The notes beneath the pieces were generated by a model. That model had not been told where the DNA came from and searched no databases. It saw nothing but the letters and a program-made list of their open reading frames with translations. This document shows, one piece after another, positions 14,401 to 27,237 of a DNA stretch of 64,000 bases. A program made the position numbers and the translations under genes. The stretch covers positions 46,215,877 through 46,279,876 of the forward strand of contig OV121081.1 in the NCBI GenBank assembly GCA_921293015.1, in the 5' to 3' direction. This DNA is from Phorcus lineatus (Eukaryota > Mollusca > Gastropoda > Trochida > Trochidae). Numbering within the stretch: the stretch's first letter is position 1; each line of letters begins with the position of its first letter.

Positions 14401-17400
14401 GTAGAAGATGAAGTTGATGAAGAAAATCAAGAATGGTTGTATATTTTTGCTCTGAAGGGTCATTATATTAGTTTGAAGCCTCAAGGCTTTCATATTATAT
14501 CAGGAATTTGAATTCTGATTGAGAAGAAGATGAAAAAGATGAAGAAATTGTATATTTTGTTCTGAAGGAAGCACTTTTAGTAGTTTGCAACCTCATGTGC
14601 CTTCATTTTTTATAAGTATTTTGAGATCTGAATGAGTAGAAGACAAAGTGGTTGATGAAAATGTATGATAATTGTATTTTTTTTTTCTTAAAATGATAAG
14701 GAATGACTATTGAAACTTATTGTTAATTTTTAAAGTGAGTGTTTGATAGGCAATTAGTAGTGCTTTGTATATTGCTATATTGATATGTATTTGCTAACCA
14801 GGGGTATTCTGGGGGCCGGTATTCTGAGATAGCAGCATACACGGATATATAATCTTTGAAAATGTTTATTATAGTTTTTGTCATGTCAATTTGTTACCCC
14901 CCAAACAAACATTTAATGGTTGTTTGTTTTGTATCTTTGCAGGGTTTTGTACCCGGAGTTTTTGGCATATCCCATGGAGCCTTGCAGTTTATGGCGTACG
15001 AGGAACTTAAGACACTCTACAATAAACATAAAAATCAGGCAATAGACACAAGACTGGTAAGTGCATGAAGCTTGGGTTCCTGTTGTGACATTGTGTCAAA
15101 ATATATGCAGAATTATGTGATAAGCCTTGGACAAATCATTTAGTGCAAAAATATACCTGTGTAGCTGATAATCCAGTGTTCGCGGTAGGTTTTTATACAG
15201 TGCATGCAGAAATGAAATAATAAATGTTCAATTCAAATATTTCGTGTTTTTTGTTAATGGAGTTTTTATTTCAATAAAATAATTACTAGTAAAGGCAATA
15301 AATTGTCATAAAATTTAGACATCAAAGTTTAACCTACCATATACGGTTCAGTTTTGATGATAAAACACATGCAGCCACATGCCCGTGTAAGTAACTAGCT
15401 GACGTTCCGAACTTCGTAATATTATACAGCATGAGACTTTATAATAATCACTTGTAAACATCGCTCTGATTGGATGAAACGAACGACTTCCGGGGAATTC
15501 CATCGGTAAAGTAACCAATAACAGGGCTTTTAGCAATGGGATTTCCAGGTTTCGATTTATTTTTGTCAGGACATCGTAATCAGACAATCAGCTTAGAACG
15601 ATATTTTTAATATTATGGAAAAATATAAACTTAAGTGTATAATTATATGTGTGTGCAAAACACGCAGTTTCAATAGATATTTTGTGTGTTTATATGATTT
15701 TTATGTTTGAAAAACGCAGGTTTATGCGTTAACGCGAACACTGTAATCCTGAATATAATCATCATTGTTTGGTCCTGGAATTATGATAACCTTTACAGAA
15801 ACATCATTGCAAAATATTCAACATTTAAAAACAAATTAAATAGGTGCTTAAATAGGTGTGAGGTTGGTATGCGACTCCTGATAAACAATTTATGATCTGT
15901 TTCAGAATTCACTGGAGTATGTAGTTTTTGCAGCACTGTCTAAAATATTTGCTGCATCCACCACGTATCCGTACCAAGTTCTCCGATCTCGTATGCAAGA
16001 CCAACACAGACAGTATGGCGGGATTGCAGACATCATCAGACAGATTTTCAAGTAAGTATTTGACTTATAAATCAAATTTGAATTTTATTCAGACAAGGTC
16101 CTGGCTCCATCAAACTTGTTGCTTATTGATATTTTAGTGTTAGGCTTTGTTGTTTTTTAATTGTGATTTGAGATGTAATGATACCATTACATGATACTTT
16201 TTGTGGATATTTTTTTTATATCGATAACACTTCATTTGTCACATCCTAGAAATTATCATATCTATCATATTGGAAATGATAAACAACAAAATTTTCAAGC
16301 AGATGATATATCTAAACTTGGAGCTATATTGATACATTTGTTACTTTAAAAAACGTTTTTTGGCAAAATGTACTGGAGTCCTGGAACACCTATTACAGGC
16401 TGTATAAATGTGATGGAAATAACATAGGGGATATTTAGACAGAACGGCTATGGTTAATCATCAATTTGTTCTTTACATGATACTTATATATTTTATGCCA
16501 GAATGATGACATTGAGTACAAATTATATGAGGAATAAAAACTTTCAAAGGAATAATTTCAATCCTGAATTTCACATTTACCGATACATGGTTGATTGAGC
16601 AGCTGAGTTGATGGTGCGAGGCCGAGCCTTTTGAATTGTGGTGTTTTATGTAGTGAGTTATGCTATACTATTGGTAGATTTATGCACAATGTTTTTTGAT
16701 TTTGTGCTCTTCAACATTATTTTACTTAATTTTTATTGGAAATTAGTGCTACTTCTCCCTCCTTCCCATGTTTGCTTCTCTGCTTCCAGTGATGATTTGT
16801 ATTCACTTAAACACTCTCCTTAAATTTGAACCTTCCTCGTATTTGGTTAGATTAGCTATCTACCATTATGTAATCAAAAATGATAACAATAATAATAACA
16901 ATGTGGATATTTATACGGCACGCATTTCCATCAACTAGTGCATGCTCAAGGCACTACCAACAATATTACCCTGGTCTAACCCAAGCTGACATATTTGACC
17001 ATCTATCCAGATATGAACATTGACATAATCTTTGTATTCAATCTCTTTCTAAAATACTGCCTTTCCCTAATTATTTGTGATCATCAAATTTTCTTATGAA
17101 TTTATGGAAATTAAGTTTTCTTAGAAGCATGTGAAAAGATTATCACAGACATTTTTATGCCTACCCGAGTTACCTACAGCGAATATGTACACGATAGGTA
17201 GGTCAGTAAGTGTGTTAAGTCGAGGCTGCATGTCACTTTTTGCCCCAGGTACGAGGGAATACGAGGGATGTATAAGGGCATCGGCGTCTATCTGTGGCAC
17301 GTGACCCCCAACATTTGCATAGTGTTTCTGCTCTATGAATACATCACAAACTGGAAATCTACTCCCCTTGACGATCTGGAGTGAACTGGTTTGACCAACT

Positions 17401-20400
17401 TTGCCATTCCACGGAGATAACTCTTTCTTCCAAGGCCAACAAAAATGTCGTTTTGTTTGAAAATCTCAGGGATTGTGAATGAGAGACGTGTGAGGGAAAC
17501 AAGAGAACGGAATCTTGAATTGAGAAAGTTTTAAAATATAATTCTGATCTAGTCAATGCAATGTTGATATTTTAAGAGAAAGTCAGTTTATGGAATGAAT
17601 GTATTTTAGTCTATGATGGTATGAATGTGAATATTGTGCTTTCAATATTGTGTGAAGGTCTAACCTGTTTCATTGTATGTGGACCAGTTATTTATTTGAC
17701 CACAAGTTTCTGTTGGGAACAACATTTTTTGATTGTGTACTTTCCACAATAACTGTTAGCCACAGAAATGTTTTATAATGTTTTATGTTTTATAGTTTTT
17801 CTGGTAATTCTTTTTTTATTTCTTTGTTTCAAAATGTATTTGACGAGTTTGCTTTGCAGGCTTGCTATTGAACTAGATGTACAATATTCGAATCATATCA
17901 ACTATAAATACTAAATCACTTATTTGATATGAAAACAATCGTGAATCTCAAATTTCGTGATAATGTTACAGTTTCATCATGGATCTGAAATCACAGTCAA
18001 TGTGGCAAGATTGCTTGTCATCACTTATTGTAGATTTTACTTTACGGCTATTAACCGTGGCTCATTTTCTTAATCACTTTGTCAATTTATAGTTAACGTT
18101 TCTTTTTCATTGTTGGTGTCATACTTAAGATTCTCTTTAGGACTCTCCACGCCTCAAACATAATCTCATTATGTGAAGATGAAGTAAGATTAAGTTAGAC
18201 AAAGCAAGAGTGAGGGTAAAAGTTTCAAAAACTCGGATAGCTGTACAGTATCATTGAGATATAGTTTTGGACTCTTCTCTCTTCAAAATTGATTTTCATT
18301 ATGTACGTGATGAAATATTTGAAGAGAGTAAGAGTAAATGTTAAAGTTTGAAGAAACTCTGATTCAGTGTCATTTACATTCCATTGTCAAGTTGTTGTTT
18401 TTCTTCTACCCTTACTTTTGCTTCACTTAGGTCATCAATGTTTCATTAACTAATATGTTTCATCGATAAAGTTAGTTTTTTGTCAAGGGCAGTAGACAAT
18501 GAGTTACCTGTGAATATTTTGAAATTGTTTACCTTTACTGAGTTAGTTATTTTTAAGTGCCTCTTTAACAATATTTCAGCTATAAATGGCTCACTGTTGC
18601 TGAATAAGCACTTTAGATTCAAAGGGACTAATAAGAGTGAATACAAAACAATGACTACTTCCTCTAGACATTTTTTATTCTTTTATCCTTTTTTTGGCAA
18701 TCCAAGTTTTACATTAACACTTGTTTGTATTGAAGTATTTTTAGTGTTTTAAACATATATAATGCACAGATAGACATCTGAAATCCTGTTGATGTGAAAA
18801 GGGTTTTTGTTTGTTACATTCCTCATTCTGTGTACATTGATAAAAGTTACAGTTCATTCTTAAACTAAAGTACAGTTTTGATATATTTCAGGCTTGATAT
18901 GTTCTTTTCTTATTTGGTTCGTTGATAAAATCTTCACTAGATTATTTATTTTCAGAAGATTGTTATTTGACATTTTTGAGTAGTTATAATATTCACCAAG
19001 CGTTGCTGTGGATTCTTATTAGATTATTCAAAATAGTTGACATCCCAAGAGAGTTTAAGTCCCGATTTTAAAAGTCAATAATTGTCTGATCAGTAGCTGG
19101 AGATAGATTTAGTGGTAACTATTTCATTTCAACACTTATGTTTGATTAAATTTGATGCAGCTATCTATTTAGAATTAATCTTGAATGGTAAAATTGAATA
19201 TTGATAGTTTGTATCGTGCAATGTGATTGAACACAGATCTAAAATTTCTGCTTATACCAATTCTCTTCCTAGAGAGGTAGCCTAAGTTATAGAAACCTCT
19301 GTTTGAGAAAGAGCACTCCTTGGGCTTCCAAAAATTTCCCCTTGTGGCAAAAGTTGCAACACAAACTATTTGTGAAATTTCAGTCAATGAAAACACTTCT
19401 TGCATTGAAAGCTTGATTTGTCACAGAGCCCTATGCCATTATTTAGTCACTATATTACATGACAGTATTCTGTCAAGTATACTTATATGCTCAAATTGGG
19501 AAATTCATTGTTGAATAAATTGAAGTTTACTCTGAAGCATCAAAGAAATGGCTGAGGTTTTCCAAAAGACTACTTTTGAAACGACTCGCACGATGGCACA
19601 AATAATTCTGATTGCTTCCAATCATTTTTTCAATTATCAGCCCGAGAAATGCTGGTATTCAAACAGAGATTAATTCAGGATTTTTATGACTTTAACGACT
19701 TCTGTAGTGGGAAAAATGACTTTTACCTAGTCCTTACATTTCCAGATCGGATCTCATATCAATGCTAGGATACTGTGATATTAGCAAAGGGCCTATAGTA
19801 TCTTGCAATCAACGACATATTTCATGTGAAGAGAATCTCACCAAACTGTCTCTTGATATCTAATCAACACAAGTTGATAAAAGCTTCAAATATTTAAACA
19901 TCTGTATTTACATTTGTCAATGAATGTTAGTTTCATGATGTCAGAAAATAGGTTGGTAAGAGTTTTCTTTCAATGTTATTTTTTAATGAGTATAGAATAA
20001 GAATTTTACTCGACTAGCACTATAGCTTTGCCATAGGATTATCACATTATCAATCTTATAATGTCATATCAAAATATCATACCCACGATATTAACAGCTT
20101 TTTTAGGACAGTCCTCTCGGGGTATTTTTTAAACGAAATCTAAGGGAACATTTTCGTTTATACATATTTTATTTATAAGTTCCTGATTATGACATAACCC
20201 AGTTGAAACATGTTATTGAGTAAAATAAAACAAGAATGAGAAGTGAAGCTATTCATCAGCGCTACGAGTGTGAAAAGCCTTGCTACGAAATTACAAGGCT
20301 AAGTCGATTAGTCTTATCATAGATCATAAGTAAATGTGTAGATATTCTATGAATAGATTATTTTTATAATGTTTGAAATCTGTAAAAGTACAGCGCCTTT

Positions 20401-22657
20401 TTTCATGTCATTTTCCTTCAAAATAACCTAGCGACCATAGCCGATAGGCCTGCCTTCAGGTAATATTTTTATTAGAACGATTTCATATCAACATCTATAT
20501 CAAAACTTAAATGCCAAATCAATAACTCGTTTGGTGGAAATAGTATCATTGGAAAATTCTATAATAATCCTCTTAAATCATATTCAAAATATGGTGCAAT
20601 TTTAGACTGCTTGTTGAGGATAGCGCTATGTTGTGTTATAATTCTCGTGGTTCGAATCCTGTCAGGGGCTCGGCAACTTTGTCTGCATTAGAGAACTGTT
20701 CTACATGCAGTCAGGTTTGGGTGCAATGCTACACTGAGATTCAGCGCAATACCACCCATGGTTCACTAGTTCCAGCCGATGCTCACAGGTTTTACCGCAA
20801 TGCATAGCCACAATAGTGTTACGGGCTTTCTCCCTGCAATAATACTAGCAGCCGCGATATAAGTGAAATAATCTTGAAAGCAGCGTTAAACACCAACTCA
20901 CCTGATCCATCCCACACCGTCTGACTGACATAGCTTCATGAGTGTTAAGTATAACATCACAATTGGTGTGGCGCAGTTGTAACGGTAATGTCTGTGCTTT
21001 TCTTGAAGTTGTTGACTATATAATTCACTGAGCAATAAATTTATAAACTCAGTCCTGTTTAATAAAAATTTTAGGAACCTTGTCTATGATATCGGTATTT
21101 AACCTCTTTGCCTGTCGATTACCAAGGCACTCACTGGTTTGAACATTTTTTTAAAACAGGACGTAGTTTAGTTTCGTTTATATCTGGCACCCAATATGGA
21201 TGACTGTCAAATATTTTTGTTTTTAACATATTAAATGTTGAAATGAATGTATATATATATTGTTATTAAAAACTTGTATCATTTTTATGCTGTTTTTTCT
21301 ATTTCAAACATATGAAGCAGTTGAATGTTTCTCACACAATTCTTCTTGTATGCAGTATTTTAAAAATGAATTGATTGTAAGATAAGATTATCAATCCTAC
21401 GTTAGTTCAAAGCAAAGGCTGTCCATTTTTTTGCTTCCTATTTTCCAAGTAGTCTTAAAGGATTATAGGAAATAAGTTAACATTATTAATGTTAACAAAT
21501 TCTAGATATCCAAAGAATGGTCTATTTATGTGGTAAAACATTTTGGGTAAGAACAATAAAACAACTTAACGTGATATTTTGGTTGGCAGTATCAATAGGA
21601 ATAATAAACAATAGGAATAATAAACAATAGGAATAATAAACAATAGGAATAATAAACAATGAATTTTGGAAATGGAGAAACACAGAAATGCCTATGTTTA
21701 ACTTAGATTTTATACACTTAATGTCAAAGACTCATCTTAACAAAGCAGATATTTTTGCTTACCATCACACTGGTTTATGACTAACATAAATCTTCCCCCT
21801 AGTTTTCTATTATTTTCAAAAGTTTTTTCCTAGCCTTCAATACAGTATTTCAAACAACTTTATCCCTAACCACTTTCTTATGACTTACCTCACCAATCAT
21901 TTTGCCAACACAACATAAGAGAACATAGTGTTGCCTGGAATAACAATTATAGACACAAGCAAACGACTGACTGAATTGGAGTCGGTGAGTTATTGTTTTG
22001 TGCAGCTTTGGAAAGTTATCAGCCATTAGCAGCTGACTGCATCAGAGAGGAGGTATGCATGTTCTGACAATACACTTTTAGAATGATGTCAATTTTATTG
22101 ATAAACAGCTTATCGTTTCTGTAGAAGCTGATAGTTGTTTATCTATAATATTGACATCATTCTTCACTCAAATACATGAATGCCACTTTTTTGGTCTATT
22201 TCTAACCCCACAGTTACATTCAGATGTGGGTTAGACTATGACAGGACAGTATCCAATATCAAATCTTAAAAAAGCTATTTGTAGTAATGCAGTGAGTAAG
22301 AAAAACATGTGATAGCTTTATATTTCGAAAACTTCCCATGATTTTGACTACTTTGATAAGACACAAAGTGTTTTTTGACCAGCTTTAAGATTTGCCTTGC
22401 CAAGATGAGTCAGTGACTTTACCAGATTGAAAGTAAAAGAAATGTAAGTGAAAAAAGTTTCTGGAGGATTGCGATGAAAGAGAACAACCTACATATACAA
22501 TGTAATGAGAATGTTTTTGTTTCTGCCCACCAGATATGAGGGCGTGTTGGGTTTCTACAAAGGATTGACCCCGAATCTGCTCCGTGTTGTGCCAGCCTGC
22601 GCCATTACCTTCCTAGTGTACGAAAATGTCATCACGTTCTTCCACAAACACTCCTGA
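11497..22657 (+). CDS. SLC25A32: Mitochondrial folate/FAD carrier, isoform using the distal last exon (316 aa)
   Basis: Inner-mitochondrial-membrane solute carrier that imports folate and/or FAD. Exons: 11497-11653, 12524-12680, 13445-13533, 14006-14169, 14943-15056, 15906-16051, 22534-22657. All have AG/GT boundaries and continuous phase; the total is 951 nt, giving 316 residues against about 315 in the human protein. The three carrier-repeat signatures are visible: [10 protein letters not shown] (P43, D45, K48), [11 protein letters not shown] (P144, with Trp146 in place of the usual acid, a hallmark of this subfamily), and [11 protein letters not shown]. Other family motifs are [19 protein letters not shown] and [18 protein letters not shown]. 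The distal exon gives the canonical helix 6, [19 protein letters not shown]. It is divergent to ATP6V1H and convergent to SMCHD1. The start ATG is preceded by aata; no in-frame alternative is better. Confidence 0.95.
14208..14690 (+). repeat. Four-unit tandem repeat of about 110-128 bp in SLC25A32 intron 4
   Basis: Units start at 14208, 14329, 14452 and 14562. Each opens with a ct(g)aaggg motif, then a tttgaagcctca-like block, a catcaggaattt-like block, a gagtagaagatgaa-like block and a tgtatattttt-like end. Divergence between units is moderate. The array starts 39 bp after the exon 4 donor. Confidence 0.8.
16880..16990. repeat. Fragment of a widespread dispersed repeat
   Basis: The stretch with a tatttatacggcac block followed by a gcatgctcaaggcac block resembles a repeat often met in marine invertebrate genomes. 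I recognise only this short part, so family and boundaries are uncertain. Confidence 0.3.
17249..17384 (+). CDS. SLC25A32: SLC25A32 alternative proximal last exon (isoform of 320 aa)
   Basis: A second terminal exon in the same phase as 22534-22657. It is preceded by a pyrimidine-rich tract and cccag, and begins [11 protein letters not shown], directly homologous to [11 protein letters not shown] of the distal exon. It then reads [19 protein letters not shown], continues for about 16 residues and stops at 17382-17384. Against the distal exon, TPN becomes GVY and the conserved helix-6 Arg (R of LLRVVP) becomes His (WHVTP), while the hydrophobic helix and terminal LxYE are kept. It is open throughout, has good splice context and shows no decay, so it looks functional. 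The first AATAAA I see downstream is at 19514-19519. The two exons cannot be joined in frame, so they should be alternative last exons. Confidence 0.8.
20611..20902 (+). mobile_element. tRNA-derived SINE, copy 2
   Basis: The only copy in plus orientation. A Pol III B-box, ggttcgaatcc, is at 20649-20659, followed by the shared body and the tail ending in accaactcacct. The A-box half of the head is degenerate. It lies between the two alternative last exons of SLC25A32. Confidence 0.75.
21593..21660 (+). repeat. 16-bp microsatellite-like tandem repeat, four copies
   Basis: Four perfect copies of caataggaataataaa in a row, starting at 21593, 21609, 21625 and 21641, with a partial fifth. It lies in the long last intron of SLC25A32 and has no coding meaning. 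Confidence 0.95.
22081..22162. repeat. 82-nt hairpin with about 33-bp stem
   Basis: Arms 22081-22114 and 22130-22162 pair with few mismatches (gaatgatgtcaat at one end, attgacatcattc at the other) around a loop of about 15 nt. It lies in the last intron of SLC25A32, about 370 bp before the distal last exon. Size and shape fit either a miRNA-like precursor or a small foldback transposon; the sequence does not decide. Confidence 0.7.
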
Positions 22658-24910
22658 CTCTAGCCTCAGCCATGCCTCTGTTTCTCCAAGAAATCTGTGG
22701 CTATATGAGCTAAACTCGGATGAAAAAGTGACTATTGCAAACCATTTGTGATTTCATGAATGCTTGATCAGCGTCATTAAAGCTTATCCTGTAATGAAGA
22801 TACTATAGCTGTCATAGGTTGTGAATTAATAAGAAAACCTGTATCTTTTGTCTACATGGTCAGTGAAAAGATTTCAAAAGGATAGAAACTGATCACTCAA
22901 TTCACTCTATGATGAATTGCTAAAAAAATGGCATTTTCTTGTTGAATTTGAACTTTGTCAGGAGTGTTAAACTCTTGTCGTGATTGATCTCAGAGAGCAC
23001 TTATGTGGTCATTTAACCCTCATCATGGATTTTGAAGACTACTTGTTGTGTATTACAATTTCATATGAAGATATTTAATAGATATATTGTTAATGAGATC
23101 CAGAACTGATGTAAAGAGATACTTCAGAACATTTATGAAATGCAGCATTCTAAATTAGGTACTCAGGTCTTAATGTTCCAATATTCTTCTCATATCCTTG
23201 AGACTTCTTCTTGAAAATTTGCATTCAATCTATCTTCCTCCAAATCATTTATGAAATAAGTAACCAACGATAAGTCGTTTGAGAGAATGGAAGTACATGT
23301 CTGAGGAAGCTTAGTGTTTGAATAATCGTTTCAAAGCATGCCGAGGGGACTTTATGAGCCACTTTGTGATTTTCATAACATATTATTTACCTTTGATACG
23401 AACCTTAACGTCATATGTGGTGATATATAATCAAAACATCTTAACTTTAAAATACTGGTTTTCCATGAAAATCTAAAAACAGCCTTATAAATGCACCGAT
23501 GTATAGATATTATGTCAAATATACATGGATACTAGTTATATAACCTAACAAACACTATCGACTCCTTACTGCCCTCCTGGCTGTTTGAGATAAGTCTCCG
23601 AAATTACGTTTGACTATTAGACGCGCGCCACTGTCCGGATTTCGGTCACTATGGCGACGTTCTACCTTCATATTGTCACTGTAAAAAAACCAATTAGCTT
23701 TAAAATGTGTCTTTTTGGAAATAGTCGATACCATTGATTAAGTTTGGCATATATGATTCCAACAACTCACAAAGTGGCTCTTTAAATCATAAAGTTCAAA
23801 GACAAACTTTGAAATTTCCCTGATGAAAAGTCCCAGGGAAATAAAGAGAAGAATATAGGAACATTAAGTTGTGGGTGATCAAGCATGTAAAGGATCATTG
23901 GTTGGTATTAAAACCATATTCAACCTCAAAATCGAAGGTAAAACCCTCTGAAGGATCATTAAATGAAATCAAGCTACCTGATGTTGAAAAGACACATACA
24001 TAGATTATATTTATATTTGACCTCGCGTATATATATCTTTATTTCATGTGTTTTTATTTTTAAATCCTGCTTTTAAGAGTATAGTGCATGTCAAGGCAGG
24101 GCAAATGTTACGTTTAGCAAAGTTATCGAACCCAACATCCTCTGCTATATTTCAACGGTTAGGTTAAGCTTTTACAACAGCGAAAGACATGGCATATATA
24201 TATATACTAAAATAAATTGTTCACATTAATTAATTGATAGTAAAACCTCAAAACTGGTTAGAAATCTACTGAGAAAGGTTGTTACAAGATATAAAGAGAT
24301 AAGTTAATGAACAGAGATAGGTAAATCTATCACTAGAGGCAGAAAGAGTTATACTCCTAAACAATGACTTCATTAGAGGTTGCTATAATCTTACTTATAA
24401 CTATGAATAGTTATTCCATTCAGAAAAAGGAGTCTACTGAAAAATTATAAACAGAATCAGTGATATGGATTTATACTCTCAGGGAACTTCATAAATATAT
24501 TCCACCAATTAAGTTCATTGTTAACCGAAGAATTCCAACCTTGGCAATTACCATGCACTTATGTACATGTATTATTTCGTAATGTTAATCCTCATGCATT
24601 GATAATACCTGTAAATCTGCCTAAAGGGCCGCTCTCAATAAGTAAGTAAGTAACTTATGAGTGTTAATCTCAACACTAGAAGTGAAAAGAAAATCTATAA
24701 TTAGTTTTGTGTGTTCCAAAAATTCATTGTAGAAGTACAAGCGTTTTATGTTTTATGATTTTTGTTATCATTATTCTTTGAATAACATCCACACTCATCA
24801 AGTCTCTGAAAGGCATTTAAAAGTGGTGTACAACTGTACATACAAGATTACATATTTTTATTGTTAAAATTCAAGATGTTTCAGAAATGTACTTGCTTGT
24901 TCAGGTTCTG

Positions 24911-24993
24911 TCATCCTCGATAATCCAGCACTTTCGTTCCGATTAATCTACACTGTATTAATCGGAACGAAAGCGCTGGATTATCGAGGATGA
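24911..24993. repeat. Near-perfect 37-bp inverted repeat with 9-nt loop
   Basis: Arms 24911-24947 and 24957-24993 differ at one position. Each contains a tcctcgataatccagc-type block and a cgttccgattaat block. This is probably a foldback/MITE remnant, though a structured RNA is possible. Confidence 0.85.
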
Positions 24994-26277
24994 GGTTCAG
25001 TGTGGGGAATAACAAATGGGATAATTTTCTTTTCTTTGCATTTAGCTTCTTAGCCTTTGTACCCCATTTTGTTATTCACTTCATACCTGAAAGCGTGAAA
25101 ATCTTGTTGCAACTAAGCATCCTTGTTTCTGTTTTCTATGTCATAAAATTCTTAAATCTTTAATGGGCCTCACAATCAATGCTGGAACAAATGCATTTTA
25201 GGTGTCTTTGTAACAAAATTACTTTAACTGATATTAAAATCATTTCCTATATTAAGAAAGTTATTTGTAGGATTTGATTTTTGTTTTCCAATGTTGACAT
25301 GAAAATAGTAGAACCAAGATGGTTTATCGCGCTTTAAGCAATTAAGCAAATCTGTAATCTCTCATGGAAGAAAGAAATGGTTGCTGGCCTTAAGTATGAA
25401 TAAGCTCATGAATTGTTTGCATTTTGTTGAATTATCGCTGTCTGTATATATAGTATATACCATAGCATATTTAAAGAGACTTGTTTATGAATATTGATTT
25501 GATTGATTGTTATTATGGTTTTTTATTATGGTTTGTTGATAGTAGACATTGTGTGCAGTGAAAATGTGAGGGAATCTGTAAAATGATTATATTCAGATTC
25601 ATAAAATGTCATTTTAAACAATTATTAAAGCATGTCTTTGAACCAGTGTCTCAAGCTTAAATTATAAGCAGGATTTTATAAACTGGACAAAATAAGTAAG
25701 GAATGTAAATTTTATTATTAATATTTTAACAGGTGCTTAATGTACAGATATATCATTATTAATAATTTCAGAATATTATATGATATAATTTCATATATCC
25801 CTAATTCTGTTTGTCCAGTATATATCATATTTCAAAGCAAGCTACATATTGTTATGAGAGATTTTGTGAGATTTGTTTAGGGGGTTGTGAGATTGTCAAA
25901 AAGTGAGGAAAAATGAAGCAAGTAGCCCTAAAAAAATTGATATAAGATATTAAAAAAGAGTTACCCATTTGTGTATTTATTAAATGAGTACAGGAATGTA
26001 TTCCAACTGGACTGAACTATCAGTATTTGAGTCGCACAAATGGACAAGGAGAGATTTCCTTTTAACATTGTTTTCACCAAAACTACTCCCAGAAAATACT
26101 GGTAATGGGTTGAGTCTTCATGAACCACATTGTATTTATTCGTTCTGAAAAAAATTAATGCTGTCCTATGGAATAAAAAAGTAGAATATTTCTTGTAAGG
26201 GAATCGCAAACTGTTTGTTTCTTTAAATCAGTTTAAACTTGTCACTCATTTGTTTCTGATCTGATTGCTGCCCCAAG

Positions 26278-26429
26278 GGGTCATGCCAAGTGACCTTTCT
26301 TCTGTGGTCTTGGTCTTACACCTCCTGTAAATTCAAACAGAGGCCTACCAGGTATATAAAGTCATTGTGATGATCTCCCACATTGGTCTCTGATTGGCTG
26401 GAGTAGAAAGGTCACCTGATATGACCCCG
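26278..26429. repeat. 152-bp element with 27-bp imperfect terminal inverted repeats
   Basis: The left arm, ggggtcatgccaagtgacct (26278 onward), is the imperfect reverse complement of the right arm at 26403-26429. About 4 mismatches occur in 27 bp. It is MITE-like and contains no open frame. Confidence 0.6.
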
Positions 26430-26936
26430 ATGAAGCACTTTTCAAAATCAAGAAGTGCAGAAAGGAGGATTTATAGGTTTGACGTGATTTAGATAATATT
26501 TTTCGTTGTTACTTTTATTCCTTGGAACAGGGTTGATTTTAATTACATTGCATTGAAATGAGTGAAGATTTATTCAAGGGTGTATTGTCAGTTCGATGAA
26601 TGAAGTGAGACTATGAAATTGTGTAAACGATTTCTTCTTGGAAAGGGATTGCACCAGAAATAAACAGATTTTAAACAAGTTTTTGGATTTTGTTTGGTTT
26701 GTTTTCTATAGCAACATTAACATTTGTGTGTGTTGTAAAATAATCTTAAGTCAATGTACAAGTTCTATTTCAAAATGTACATCTTGACACTGGAATGATC
26801 AAAAAAGTTCAAAATTGTCATCCACTTGACATTTGGGGATTGATATGCAAAAGGGTTTTGAATTATATGATAATCATATATGATAATATATATATATGAT
26901 TATCTAAATTTGTTGATAAAGTTGATGAAAAGTGGA

Positions 26937-27237
26937 GGTTAGGTGATATGCGGTTTAACGCCGCTTCAAGAGTATTTCAAGTATATTTCGACTGCTAGTA
27001 TTTTTACAGGGAAAAAGCCCTCAACACCATTGTGGTTATGCATTGCAGTGAATTCTGCGAGCATTGGCTGAACTAGGAAACCATGGGTGGTACTCCGCTC
27101 AAAATCAGTGTAGCATTACACTGAAACCTTATTGCGTGTAAAACAGTTCTCTATTGCAGACAAAGTTGCCGAGCCCCTGGCAGGACTCAAACCACGGACC
27201 TCTTGATCCAAAGCCGAACGCACTAACCTCTTCAATA
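26937..27237 (-). mobile_element. tRNA-derived SINE, near full-length copy 3
   Basis: The most complete copy. Read on the minus strand, it has a tRNA-like head with the A-box-like ttagtgcgttcggc and the B-box-like ggtttgagtcc. The body and a tail matching the other copies follow. The head is close to a tRNA, but the aminoacyl stem and the CCA side do not form, so it is not a tRNA gene. Confidence 0.75.

Noticed and set aside
20649..20659. ggttcgaatcc B-box, at first taken for a tRNA gene
   Set aside because: No acceptor stem or complete cloverleaf forms and the block recurs in the same longer repeat elsewhere; it is a SINE head.
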